Below are positions 52,250-60,508 of a DNA stretch of 64,000 nt, one piece after another. The stretch is from Streptomyces sp. PR69. GTDB taxonomy: Bacteria; Actinomycetota; Actinomycetes; Streptomycetales; Streptomycetaceae. The position numbers were made by a program, and so were the translations under genes. The stretch lies in assembly GCF_026420845.1 (NCBI RefSeq), contig NZ_JAOWCB010000008.1, positions 124,001-188,000 of the forward strand, written 5' to 3'. The stretch's first letter is position 1. Every line of letters begins with the position of its first letter. The notes beneath the pieces were generated by a model that ran no database searches, had not been told where the DNA came from, and saw nothing but the letters and a program-made list of their open reading frames with translations.

Positions 52250-53830
52250 ATGTCAGTGCGTACCTCGCGGCGAAGACTCGCCGCGGCCAGCGCGATAGCC
52301 GCCGCCGCTCTCACGCTCGGCGCGGCCTCCGCACTTCCGGCCACCGCGGCCGAGCAGACGCCGGAAGGCGTCATCGAGAACGCCGGCGCCCCCGGAGCCG
52401 TCGCCGGCAGCTATATCGTCACCCTCGACGAGTCGGCGGCCGACGCCGAGTCGAAGAAGGGCAGGTCGCTGGCGGCGGCCTATGGCGCGAAGATCAAGAA
52501 GACATACACGGCCGCGCTGAACGGCTATGCGGTCGAACTCTCCGAGTCCCAGGCGAAGAAGCTGGCCGCGGACCCGGCCGTCGAGTCGGTCGTGCAGAAC
52601 CGCGTCCTGAGCATCAACGGCACCCAGCCCAATCCCCCCTCCTGGGGCCTGGACCGCATCGACCAGCGGGACCTTCCGCTGAACAGCAGCTACACCTACC
52701 CCGACAGCGCGGGCAGCGGGGTGACCGCGTACGTCATCGACACCGGTGTGCGCATCAGCCACAACGACTTCGGCGGGCGCGCGTCATACGGCTATGACGC
52801 CATCGACGACGACTACACGGCGCAGGACGGCCATGGCCATGGCACCCATGTGGCCGGCACGGTGGCCGGGTCCTCCTACGGCGTGGCGAAGAAGGCCAAG
52901 ATCGTCGCGGTCCGGGTGCTCAACGACCAGGGGTCGGGCACGACCGCCCAGGTCGTCGCGGGCATCGACTGGGTGACGCAGAACGCCGTCAAGCCGGCCG
53001 TCGCCAATATGAGCCTCGGCGGCGGGGCCGACACCGCCCTCGACAACGCGGTGCGCAACTCCATCGCCTCCGGCATCACCTACGCGATCGCCGCCGGCAA
53101 CAGCAACCGCGACGCCTCCAACTACTCGCCCGCGCGGGTGACCGAGGCGATCACCGTCGGCTCGACGACCAGCAGTGACTCCCGCTCGTCCTTCTCCAAC
53201 TACGGCAGTGTGCTGGACCTCTTCGCGCCGGGTTCGTCGATCACCTCGGCCTGGAACTCCAGCGACTCGGCCACCAACACCATCTCCGGCACCTCGATGG
53301 CGGCCCCGCATGCCGCGGGCGCGGCCGCGCTGTATCTGGCGGACAACGCGACGGCGACCCCGTCGCAGGTGTCCAACGCGCTGACCGACGCCGCCACGAC
53401 CGGTGTGGTCGGCAACCCGGGCAGCGGCTCGCCGAACCGCCTGCTGTACGTCGGCGAGGGCGGCACCGAGCCGCCGCCCCCGCCGGGCGACCGCTTCGAG
53501 AACACCACTGACTACGCGATTGAAGACCACTCCACCGTGGAGTCCCCGATCGGCGTCAGCGGCATCGAAGGCAACGCCCCGTCCGGCCTCCAGGTCGAGG
53601 TGGACATCAAGCACACCTACATCGGCGACCTGCGGGTCCAGCTGATCGCGCCGGACGGCTCCGCCTATCTGCTCAAGGACTACGGCACCGGCGGCAGCAG
53701 CGACGACATCAACACCACCTACACCGTCGACGCCTCCTCGGAGAGCGCGAACGGCACCTGGAAGCTGCGAGTCCACGACAACTACTGGTGGGACACCGGA
53801 AAGATCGACTCCTGGGCGCTCCAGTTCTGA
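52250..53830 (+). CDS. Secreted subtilisin-like serine protease (S8) with P/Homo B domain
   Basis: A 526-aa exported protease. Signal peptide (RLAAASAIAAAALTLGAASA), I9 inhibitor propeptide (about 45-120: SYIVTLDESAAD…VESVVQNRVL), peptidase domain (about 130-405) with catalytic D164 (YVIDTGV), H197 (GHGTHVAG) and S349 (GTSMAAPH), then after a proline linker a proprotein-convertase P domain (about 415-526: YAIEDHSTVESPI, HTYIGDLRVQLIAPDG, GTWKLRVHD). ATG 52250 is set by aggagg 9 nt upstream. Probably degrades extracellular protein. Confidence 0.95.
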   Translation: MSVRTSRRRLAAASAIAAAALTLGAASALPATAAEQTPEGVIENAGAPGAVAGSYIVTLDESAADAESKKGRSLAAAYGAKIKKTYTAALNGYAVELSESQAKKLAADPAVESVVQNRVLSINGTQPNPPSWGLDRIDQRDLPLNSSYTYPDSAGSGVTAYVIDTGVRISHNDFGGRASYGYDAIDDDYTAQDGHGHGTHVAGTVAGSSYGVAKKAKIVAVRVLNDQGSGTTAQVVAGIDWVTQNAVKPAVANMSLGGGADTALDNAVRNSIASGITYAIAAGNSNRDASNYSPARVTEAITVGSTTSSDSRSSFSNYGSVLDLFAPGSSITSAWNSSDSATNTISGTSMAAPHAAGAAALYLADNATATPSQVSNALTDAATTGVVGNPGSGSPNRLLYVGEGGTEPPPPPGDRFENTTDYAIEDHSTVESPIGVSGIEGNAPSGLQVEVDIKHTYIGDLRVQLIAPDGSAYLLKDYGTGGSSDDINTTYTVDASSESANGTWKLRVHDNYWWDTGKIDSWALQF

Positions 53831-53912
53831 CGAGCGTCCGTGTCCGTGTCCCTGTCTCCATCCCTGTTCGCGTGTGCGTCTGTTCTGTGTCTGAACTGAC
53901 GCCCTGACCCGA

Positions 53913-53940
53913 GGGGGCGGTCGCCGCGGCGGCCGCCCCC
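53913..53940 (+). terminator. Terminator after the S8 protease gene
   Basis: GGGGGCGG (53913-53920) pairs with CCGCCCCC (53933-53940) with further internal pairing; 82 nt after the stop. Confidence 0.65.
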
Positions 53941-54087
53941 TTCCGTCTCCTCCGCGGGGTCTGCCCGGCGGCAACTCCCCGCCCGGCCGGGTGTGATGAC
54001 TTCGTGTAATGCTTTGGCTCACGCTTGCGGTCATCAACCGTCAGTTGCCACTCTGTCGCTGTCTGTCAACCTGATGGGGAGTGGCCC

Positions 54088-54840
54088 GTGACATTCGGTG
54101 AGCAGCCAGCCTATCTGCGTGTTGCGAGCGATCTCCGCCAGAAGATCGTCAACGGTTCGCTGCCGCCGCACACCCGCCTACCGTCGCAGGCCCGCATCCG
54201 TGAGGAGTACGGGGTCTCGGACACGGTCGCCCTTGAGGCGCGCAAGGTGCTCATGGCCGAGGGCCTGGTGGAGGGCCGCTCCGGCTCCGGCACCTATGTG
54301 CGTGAGCGTCCCGTGCCCCGCCGCGTCTCACGCTCCGGCGACCGCCCCCCGTGCGGTGCGAGCCCCTTCCGCCAGGAGCAGGCCGACGAAGGCGCCCGCG
54401 GCACCTGGGAGTCCAGCAGCGAACAGGAGGCGGCGAGCGCGGAGGTGGCCGAGCGGCTCGGGATCGACGAGGGCTCGCGGGTGATGCGCACGCGCTATCT
54501 GTACCGCGACTCCGGTGATCCGATGATGCTCTCCACCTCCTGGGAGCCCCTCGACGTCACCGGCCGCACCCCGGTCATGCTCCCCGAGGAAGGCCCGCTG
54601 GGCGGCTGCGGCGTCGTCGACCGCATGGCCGCGATCGACATCGTCGTCGACAACGTCCTGGAGCAGGTCGCCGCCCGCCCCGGTCTGGCGGAGGAGCTGC
54701 TCGCGCTGGGCGGGGTGCCGGGGCATGTGGTGCTGGTCATCGAGCGCACCTTCTACGCCTCGGGCCGCGCGGTCGAAACAGCCGACGTCATCGTCCCGGC
54801 GGACCGCTACCGCCTGGCGTACCACCTCCCGGTCCGCTGA
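54088..54840 (+). CDS. GntR/HutC-family transcriptional regulator
   Basis: A 250-aa regulator: GntR winged helix (YLRVASDLRQKIVNGSLPPHTRLPSQ, then VSDTVALEARKVLMAEGLVEGRSGSGTYV in the recognition part) and a UTRA effector domain (about 95-245: SAEVAERLGIDEGSRVMRTRYLY, and GHVVLVIERTFYASGRAVETADVI). Such proteins sense small metabolites. GTG 54088 follows gggga; no co-regulated neighbour is evident, so targets lie elsewhere. Confidence 0.92.
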   Translation: MTFGEQPAYLRVASDLRQKIVNGSLPPHTRLPSQARIREEYGVSDTVALEARKVLMAEGLVEGRSGSGTYVRERPVPRRVSRSGDRPPCGASPFRQEQADEGARGTWESSSEQEAASAEVAERLGIDEGSRVMRTRYLYRDSGDPMMLSTSWEPLDVTGRTPVMLPEEGPLGGCGVVDRMAAIDIVVDNVLEQVAARPGLAEELLALGGVPGHVVLVIERTFYASGRAVETADVIVPADRYRLAYHLPVR

Positions 54841-55394
54841 CCGCGAGCAAAGCCGGGCACCGATGTCAGACGGTCTGTCTACGCGCGCCGTACCCGGCCG
54901 GGTACGGCGCGACGGCCGTCGTGACGGCCAACGCGCCGACCGCGGCGCCGAGCGCTCCGACCGTATCGATTCCCGCCGTCTTCGGGCTCTTCGGGCGCTG
55001 CGCCCGCGCCCTCTCGGCCTTCTCGGCCTCCGTCAGGGCCGGACTCGCCCCGGCCCTCGGCCCGTTGCGCGTCAGGGCCGCCAAGGGCCCGCGCTGCCTT
55101 GCCCGTCCGTCGAGTACGGCGCTGCCCGCACCGCGGTCGCGCAGCCCACAGCCCCGCCCTGGCGCGGTGTCGACGGTGCGCACGGGTTGGCTGAGCCCTC
55201 CGTGACGGGGTGAGCAGGGGGCGCATCCGGCCGGATGCGCCCCCACGTTCATATCTCTTTGTGTAAACACGTATCCGCTGAGTAAATGTCAGGCGTAGGG
55301 TCGGGCATATGCGTGATGCGGTTTCCCGGCGAGTGTTACGGATGTGCCTGCCGATGGGCTTAGCGATGGCGCTGCCGACCGAGGGAGGGGACAA
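54841..55394. other. 554-bp stretch without a convincing gene
   Basis: Contains a perfect 26-bp palindrome (54885-54910) 45 nt after the GntR stop. Reading frames exist on both strands in 54866-55270, the minus one ending AVGALAVTTAVAPYPAGYG with a possible hydrophobic segment, but none shows a start with ribosome site or a recognised family. Bases 55255-55330 are AT-richer and probably hold the promoter of the SPOR gene (TAGGGT near 55297). Confidence 0.5.
54885..54910. terminator. Perfect 26-bp palindrome after the GntR gene
   Basis: The sequence 54885-54910 equals its own reverse complement, centred on CCGG with a GTACCC arm. As RNA it makes an 11-bp stem with a minimal loop; as DNA it could be a protein site or cruciform. 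Location just after a stop favours termination. Confidence 0.6.
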
Positions 55395-55571
55395 ATGAAC
55401 GACAGTGGTGCTGTGCTCCCCTGGCTTGTCATACGGGAGGACGACAACGGCAACCGCTATCGCGTCGGCAGGTACGCCACCAGGGACGAGGCGCAGCATG
55501 TCATCGACACCCTGGAGGACTGCGGTCATCAGCAGCTGTACTGGGTGGAGCGCATACGCTCCACCGCATGA
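55395..55571 (+). CDS. Small SPOR-like protein
   Basis: A 58-aa protein: LPWLVIREDDNGNRYRVGRYATRDEAQHVIDTLE has the pattern of a SPOR repeat (strand, strand, helix 'T.deA….v..L'), then HQQLYWVERI. No signal peptide, so unlike septal SPOR proteins it is cytosolic. ATG 55395 follows gggagggg. Its stop overlaps the Nudix gene start (ATGA). Confidence 0.85.
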   Translation: MNDSGAVLPWLVIREDDNGNRYRVGRYATRDEAQHVIDTLEDCGHQQLYWVERIRSTA

Positions 55572-56002
55572 GTGAACGTGTCGTTGTGGTGGCCGGTGCG
55601 CTGTGCCATGCCGGGCGGCTGCTGGCCGCCCGGCGCAGCGCCCCTGAGGAGCTCGCCGGCCGCTGGGAGCTGCCCGGCGGGAAGCTGGAGCCGGGGGAGA
55701 GCCCCGAGCAGGCGCTGGTGCGCGAGCTGTACGAGGAGCTGGGCGTACGGGCCGAGCCGCTGTGCCGGATCGAGGGGGAGTGGCCCCTGGGCCGCCCCGG
55801 CTATGTCCTCCAGGTGTGGACCGCCCGGCTGATCTCCGGGGAGCCCCGCCCCCTGGAGGACCATGACGCACTGCGCTGGCTCGCCCCGGATGAGATGGAC
55901 ACCGTCGACTGGCTGGATCACGACCGTCCCGCGGTCGCCGAGGCGGCTCGGCTGCTGCTGCGGCCGATAGGCGGGGGCGCGGCGGGCAGCGCACGGGAGT
56001 AG
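55568..56002 (+). CDS. Nudix hydrolase (MutT/dCTP pyrophosphohydrolase-like)
   Basis: A 144-aa Nudix protein with an intact box: GGKLEPGESPEQALVREL then YEELGV (Gx5Ex7REUxEExGU). The VVAGALCHAGRLLAARRS start and WELPGG strand match MutT-like NTP pyrophosphohydrolases that clean oxidised or non-canonical nucleotides. Coupled to the SPOR gene by a 4-nt overlap. Confidence 0.93.
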   Translation: MSERVVVVAGALCHAGRLLAARRSAPEELAGRWELPGGKLEPGESPEQALVRELYEELGVRAEPLCRIEGEWPLGRPGYVLQVWTARLISGEPRPLEDHDALRWLAPDEMDTVDWLDHDRPAVAEAARLLLRPIGGGAAGSARE

Positions 56003-56144
56003 GCCGTACGCCGTCCGGTGCCTCCGTGCGCTCATTGCTGGGGCGGTCGGGATACCTCGCCATAAATATCGGGTATGTGCTGATTAACCCCCCGAAAACG
56101 GACGCGGGTCTCGGGTGCTGGTCTGGTCTGGGGAAGTGATCGGC

Positions 56145-56552
56145 GTGATCGACACCGAGGGCGAGAGCGCCTCGTGGACCTTCCCTGCGGAGCCCGACGC
56201 CGTACGGACCGCCCGCCATGCCGTACGGGACACCCTGCGCGCCTGGGAGCTCGACGCGGCGGTCGGCGATGTGACGGTACTGCTGGTCAGCGAGCTGGTG
56301 ACCAACTCCCTGCGGCATGCCTACGGGCCCATCGGGGTGCGGCTCATCCGCCCCGAAGACGACGGCGCGGCCCGCTTCCTGACCGTCGAGGTCTCCGATC
56401 CGCTGCCCGATCCGCCCACCGAACGCGCCGCCGCGCTCGACGAGGAGGGCGGGAGAGGGCTGCAGTTGGTGGCCTGCACCGCCCGCCGCTGGGGTACCCG
56501 GCGCGGCAGGAGCGGCAAGACCGTGTGGTTCGAGCTGGCCCTGGCTGGTTAG
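56145..56552 (+). CDS. Stand-alone HATPase anti-sigma-like protein (RsbW type)
   Basis: A 135-aa HATPase_c protein: WTFPAEPDAVRTARHAVRD, N-box LLVSELVTNSLRHAYG, G1 VEVSDPLPDPP, G2 DEEGGRGLQLVACTARRWGTR, and GKTVWFELALAG. All ATP-site motifs are present, in contrast to the shortened relative at 7.1 kb. It should bind or phosphorylate an anti-anti-sigma factor. GTG 56145 lies 9 nt after ggggaag; GTG 56115 and 56136 are in-frame alternatives. Followed 148 bp later by the SpoIIE-type phosphatase, a plausible functional partner. Confidence 0.88.
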   Translation: MIDTEGESASWTFPAEPDAVRTARHAVRDTLRAWELDAAVGDVTVLLVSELVTNSLRHAYGPIGVRLIRPEDDGAARFLTVEVSDPLPDPPTERAAALDEEGGRGLQLVACTARRWGTRRGRSGKTVWFELALAG

Positions 56553-56567
56553 AAGTCTGAGGGGATG

Positions 56568-56617
56568 ACGATCACACAGCACCCGGCTCAAAACGAACGA
56601 GACCGTGCTGTGATCGT
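56568..56617. promoter_or_regulatory. Inverted repeat between HATPase and phosphatase genes
   Basis: 56568-56582 and 56605-56617 form a 13-bp stem with a 2-nt bulge and a 22-nt loop, 16 nt after the HATPase stop. It may terminate that transcript or partly attenuate read-through into the phosphatase gene. Confidence 0.55.
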
Positions 56618-56699
56618 GAACGCCGTGCCGGCCGGGGCCGTAGTGCTGAATACTGCGGTCATGGCCGGTCCGGTGCGGTGAGCTGGAGGGGACGGTCGC

Positions 56700-59501
56700 G
56701 TGAGCGAAATACCTGAGACGGCGAGCGGTGTCGTATGGCAGAGCAGCCCGCCTGGCTCGATCTATGACTACATCCGTGTCGCCTCCTTCTCGATCGGACC
56801 CGACGGACTGGTCGACCAGTGGAGCAGAAGGGCCGCCGACCTCTTCGGGCTCGACGCCGGGCAGGTCCGGGGAAAGGACCCCGTCGACGTCTTCATGCCC
56901 GCCGATCTGCGCCCCCGCGGCTACCGCAGAATCGCCGAGATACTCGACGGCAAGGAATGGACGGGTCTCGTCCCCTACCGGGTGCCGGGCGACGGCGGGT
57001 CCCACGGCGTCGCCGAGGTCTATGTGATGCCCAGCGAGACGGAGACGGGGGAACGCGGCGCGCTCTGCATCGTCGTCGACGTCCGCGCGCTGCGCCGTAT
57101 AGAGACCGACCTCGCTTCTTCGCAGGCGATTTTCGGTCAATCCCCGTTCGGTTTCCTGCTCTTCGACACGGACCTCACCGTCCTGCGGGCCAACCAGCGT
57201 TTCGCCGCCGTCTTCGGCGGCGCCGCCGAAGACCACCGCGGACGCACCGTCCACGACTATCTCTCGCGCCCCGAGGCAGAGCGCATGGACGCCGCCCTGC
57301 GCAGAGTCCTGGAGACCGGGGAATCCGTCACCGACATCCAGATCATCGGCACCCCGCCCGGCAGCACGGAACGCAGACACTGGGCCGTCAACCTCTACCG
57401 CGTACACAGCGGATCCGGCCGGCCAGTGGGCGTCGCCGGACTCGGCAGCGATGTCACCCGACGCAATATCGCCGCGCGCGAAGCCGCCAGCGCCCGACGC
57501 AACCTCGCCCTCCTCAACGAAGCCAGCGCACGCATCGGCAACTCCCTCGACCTGGAGACCACCGCCCGCGAACTCCTCGACGTCGCCGTCCCCGGCTTCT
57601 GCGACCTCGCCTCCGTCGACCTCTACCAGGCCCTCCTCACCGGCGACGAGGCCTCCGCCGCACGCTGGGACTCCGCTCGCGCCGACGGCGGATCGGGCGG
57701 CGCGAGCACCCCAGGGGGCGGTGGGAGTGGCCGGAACAGCAGGGGCGGCGGGGACAGCAGCGGGGGCGGCGTCGGTGAACTGCGGCGCGTCGCCTTCGCC
57801 AGCGCCGTCTCCGACGCCCCTCTGGCGACCACCCTCGGCTGCGGCGTCCCGGGGAGCGCGCCCACCGCCGTCGGCGAGGTCCACCGCTACCCGGCCGACT
57901 CGCCCTGCGCCGGGGCGCTGCGCACCGCCCGCGTCCAGAGCGTCCCCGGCGAGGACGGCAGCCTCGTCCACACCACACTCGCCGTCCCGATGGTCGCCCA
58001 TGACACCGTCGTCGGCCTGGTGCAGTTCTCCAGGACCAAGGGCAGCGAGCCGTTCGGCGAGCGGGACCGCGCCCTCGCCGTCGAACTCGCCGCCCGCGCC
58101 GCCGTCTGCATCGACAACGCCCGGCTGTACCGCAGGGAGCACGAGCGGGCCCTCATCCTCCAGCGCAGCCTGCTGCCGCCAGGCGACCCCGAAGCCGCGG
58201 GCCTGGACATCGCCTGCCGCTACCTTCCCGGCAATACGGCGACCGAGGTCGGCGGCGACTGGTTCGACGTCATCCAGCTGCCGGGCCACCGCACCGCGCT
58301 GGTCGTCGGGGACGTCATGGGCCGCGGGCTGCGTGCCGCGGTCGCCATGGGCGAACTGCGCACCGCCGTGCGCACCCTGGCCCTGCTGGACCTGGAGCCC
58401 GCCGAAGTCCTCTCCGCCCTCGACGAGATCGCCCGCGGCCTTGGCACACCCGGCGGCCACCCGGGGCCCGGCGGCGTGCAGGCGGCACGTGTCGCCCGCA
58501 AGACGCACAGGGCCGCCCACAGGGACCGGAACGGCGAGGATGGCGAGGGAGGGCGGGGAGGTGCCGGCGGCGAGGGAGACCAGGGAGACGGGGGAGGTCA
58601 GGGCGGCGAGGGCGGTCACGGCGGTCAGAGCGGTCGGGGCGGTCAGGGCGTCAAGACGCGGGAGGCCGACCTCTCCGAGGTCTACCTCGCCACCTGCGTC
58701 TACGCCGTCTACGACCCCGTCACCCGCCGCTGCACCTTCGCCAACGCCGGCCATCTGCCGCCCGTCCTCGTCGAGCCGGGCGAGGCGGCGCTGCTGCTCG
58801 ACGTCCCGCCCGGCATGCCGCTGGGCGTGGGCGGCGAGCCCTTCGAGGAGGTCGAGGTCGAGCTGCCCGAAGGCGCGCTGCTCGCCCTCTACACCGACGG
58901 GCTCGTCGAGTCCCGCGACCACTCCCTCGACGAAGGGCTGCGCGCCTTCCGCGCCGTCCTCACCGACCCGGTGCGGCCGCTGGAGGACGTCTGCGACCAT
59001 GTGCTGAGCACCCTGGACACCCGGCACGGCGAGGACGACATCGCCCTGCTGATGGCCCGTATCCAGGGCCTGCCCACCGAGGCCGTCGGCGACTGGCGGC
59101 TGCCGCGCGAGCCCCGCTCCGTGGGCCGCGCCCGCGAGCTGGCCCGCGCCCAGCTCATCGCCTGGGACCTGGAAGCCCTCGTCGACACCGTCGAGCTCCT
59201 CGTCAGCGAACTGGTCACCAACGCCCTGCGGTACGGCGAGGGCGAGATCCGGCTGCGGCTGCTGCGCGACCGCACACTCGTCTGCGAGGTCTGGGACGCG
59301 GGCCTGGTCCAGCCCCGCCGCCGCCGCGCCCGCGACACCGACGAGGGCGGCCGCGGCCTCCAGCTCGTCGGACTCCTCAGCGCGGGCTGGGGCTCCCGGC
59401 GCACGCCGAGGGGCAAGACGGTGTGGTTCGAGCTGGGGCTGCCGGATGGGGAGGGGGCGGTGGCGGAGCCGACGGCGGAGCAGTTGCTGAGCCTGTACTG
59501 A
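56700..59501 (+). CDS. PAS-PAS-GAF-SpoIIE phosphatase with C-terminal HATPase
   Basis: A 933-aa soluble sensor. Two PAS domains (about 20-135 and 140-260), a GAF domain (about 275-470) and a PP2C/SpoIIE domain (about 480-780): GGDWFDVIQL, VVGDVMGRGL, FANAGHLPPVL, LYTDGLVESRD, EDDIALLMA with the metal aspartates. A C-terminal HATPase (about 790-920) has LLVSELVTNALRYG and DEGGRGLQLVGLLS. Gly-rich low-complexity loops interrupt the GAF (residues about 329-359) and the PP2C (about 611-650) domains. GTG 56700 follows ggagggg. Dephosphorylates an anti-anti-sigma factor in a partner switch. Confidence 0.93.
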   Translation: MSEIPETASGVVWQSSPPGSIYDYIRVASFSIGPDGLVDQWSRRAADLFGLDAGQVRGKDPVDVFMPADLRPRGYRRIAEILDGKEWTGLVPYRVPGDGGSHGVAEVYVMPSETETGERGALCIVVDVRALRRIETDLASSQAIFGQSPFGFLLFDTDLTVLRANQRFAAVFGGAAEDHRGRTVHDYLSRPEAERMDAALRRVLETGESVTDIQIIGTPPGSTERRHWAVNLYRVHSGSGRPVGVAGLGSDVTRRNIAAREAASARRNLALLNEASARIGNSLDLETTARELLDVAVPGFCDLASVDLYQALLTGDEASAARWDSARADGGSGGASTPGGGGSGRNSRGGGDSSGGGVGELRRVAFASAVSDAPLATTLGCGVPGSAPTAVGEVHRYPADSPCAGALRTARVQSVPGEDGSLVHTTLAVPMVAHDTVVGLVQFSRTKGSEPFGERDRALAVELAARAAVCIDNARLYRREHERALILQRSLLPPGDPEAAGLDIACRYLPGNTATEVGGDWFDVIQLPGHRTALVVGDVMGRGLRAAVAMGELRTAVRTLALLDLEPAEVLSALDEIARGLGTPGGHPGPGGVQAARVARKTHRAAHRDRNGEDGEGGRGGAGGEGDQGDGGGQGGEGGHGGQSGRGGQGVKTREADLSEVYLATCVYAVYDPVTRRCTFANAGHLPPVLVEPGEAALLLDVPPGMPLGVGGEPFEEVEVELPEGALLALYTDGLVESRDHSLDEGLRAFRAVLTDPVRPLEDVCDHVLSTLDTRHGEDDIALLMARIQGLPTEAVGDWRLPREPRSVGRARELARAQLIAWDLEALVDTVELLVSELVTNALRYGEGEIRLRLLRDRTLVCEVWDAGLVQPRRRRARDTDEGGRGLQLVGLLSAGWGSRRTPRGKTVWFELGLPDGEGAVAEPTAEQLLSLY

Positions 59502-60508
59502 GGGGTGGCTGGTGCGGGTGCTTGCCCGCCGCGCTGTGTGGGTGTGCGGGGCTTCGCCCCGCGCGCCCCTGTGCGGGGCCCTTGGGCGCGCCCGTCCCCC
59601 GCGGGGCGCGGGGTCCTGTCCCACCCTCCCCCTACGCCCTGAGGGCGTGGGGGGACCCCAGCCCTCTCGGGTGTGGGGGCTTCGCCCCTCGCACCCCGTG
59701 CGGCGCTTCGCGCCGTGGGGGTTTCCCGGGCGGGCCGGTCTCCGCGGGTGCGGGCCCTTTTCCCTCCCACCCACCCGCCCTTTTGGGTGTGGGGGCTTCG
59801 CCCCGCACACTCCCGGCGGCGCTGCGCGCCGTGGGGTTCCCTGCGGGTGGCCGTCGCCGTTGGGTGCGGGTTGCCTGTCCCTTGGGTTGCTTGGGGCTCG
59901 GGGTCTTGTCGTGCTTCGGGTGGTCGGGGCCCCTCCGGGCTCACCTCCTCGAGGCCGGCGGCGTGACCGCTCTTGTCGGGGTGTCCCCGGTTTTGCCGCC
60001 GGTCCTCTGCGGGGGCGACCCTGCACGGCCCCTCCGCCCCTGACGGGTCGGCTGCCCCGGCGTTCCCGCACCCGGCAGGGTGCGGGTTCCCCTTCACCCG
60101 CGGCTGTCGGGGTGCCGGTTCCCCCGCCCGCCCGCACCCGGCGGGGTGCTGGAAACCTGGGGGTCCCCCACGCTCCCAGGGCGTAGGGGGAGGGTGGGTG
60201 GGAGAGGCGCCGGCCTGGGCCGCGGGTGTGCCGTGCGGGTGGGTGGCCTTGCGTTGGGGTGCCCTGGCCCGTGCCCGGCGGGGCGTCGGTTCCCCCGCCC
60301 GCCCGCACCTGGTGGGGTGCTGGAGGCGTGGGGGTCCCCCACGCTCCCAGGGCGTAGGGGGAGGGTGGGTGGGAGAGGCGCCTGCCCGGGCCCCAGGGGC
60401 CCGCACGAACGGGTGGCCGTGCGTTGGGGCGCCCGCCCGCGCCCCGGGTGTGCCGCACGGACGGGTGGCCCCGCGCCCGCCCCGCCGCCCCGCGTGCCGC
60501 GTGGGCGG
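59502..60508. repeat. 1-kb gene-free, hairpin- and repeat-rich region
   Basis: No credible gene. It holds two ~96-bp direct repeats (60116-60211 and 60287-60382, about 90% alike, offset 171 bp), an inverted partial third copy (about 59612-59660), and at least three small 'ggggcttcgcccc' hairpins (near 59549, 59670, 59790). The repeat core (ggggtcccccacgctccca, then gggcgtagggggagggtgg) is one I know from many Streptomyces intergenic regions. Very high G+C and folding make the region a possible recombination or transcription-stop zone. Confidence 0.8.

Noticed and set aside
54866..55270. Minus-strand small protein ending …VAPYPAGYGARRQTV
   Set aside because: No ribosome site, no family recognised, and the plus-strand frames are equally open. 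It cannot be separated from chance.
54879..60458. A 1859-codon open frame on the minus strand
   Set aside because: It lies antisense to six well-supported genes and the repeat region, and its product is Arg/Pro/Gly low-complexity. This is the usual antisense shadow of high-GC genes.
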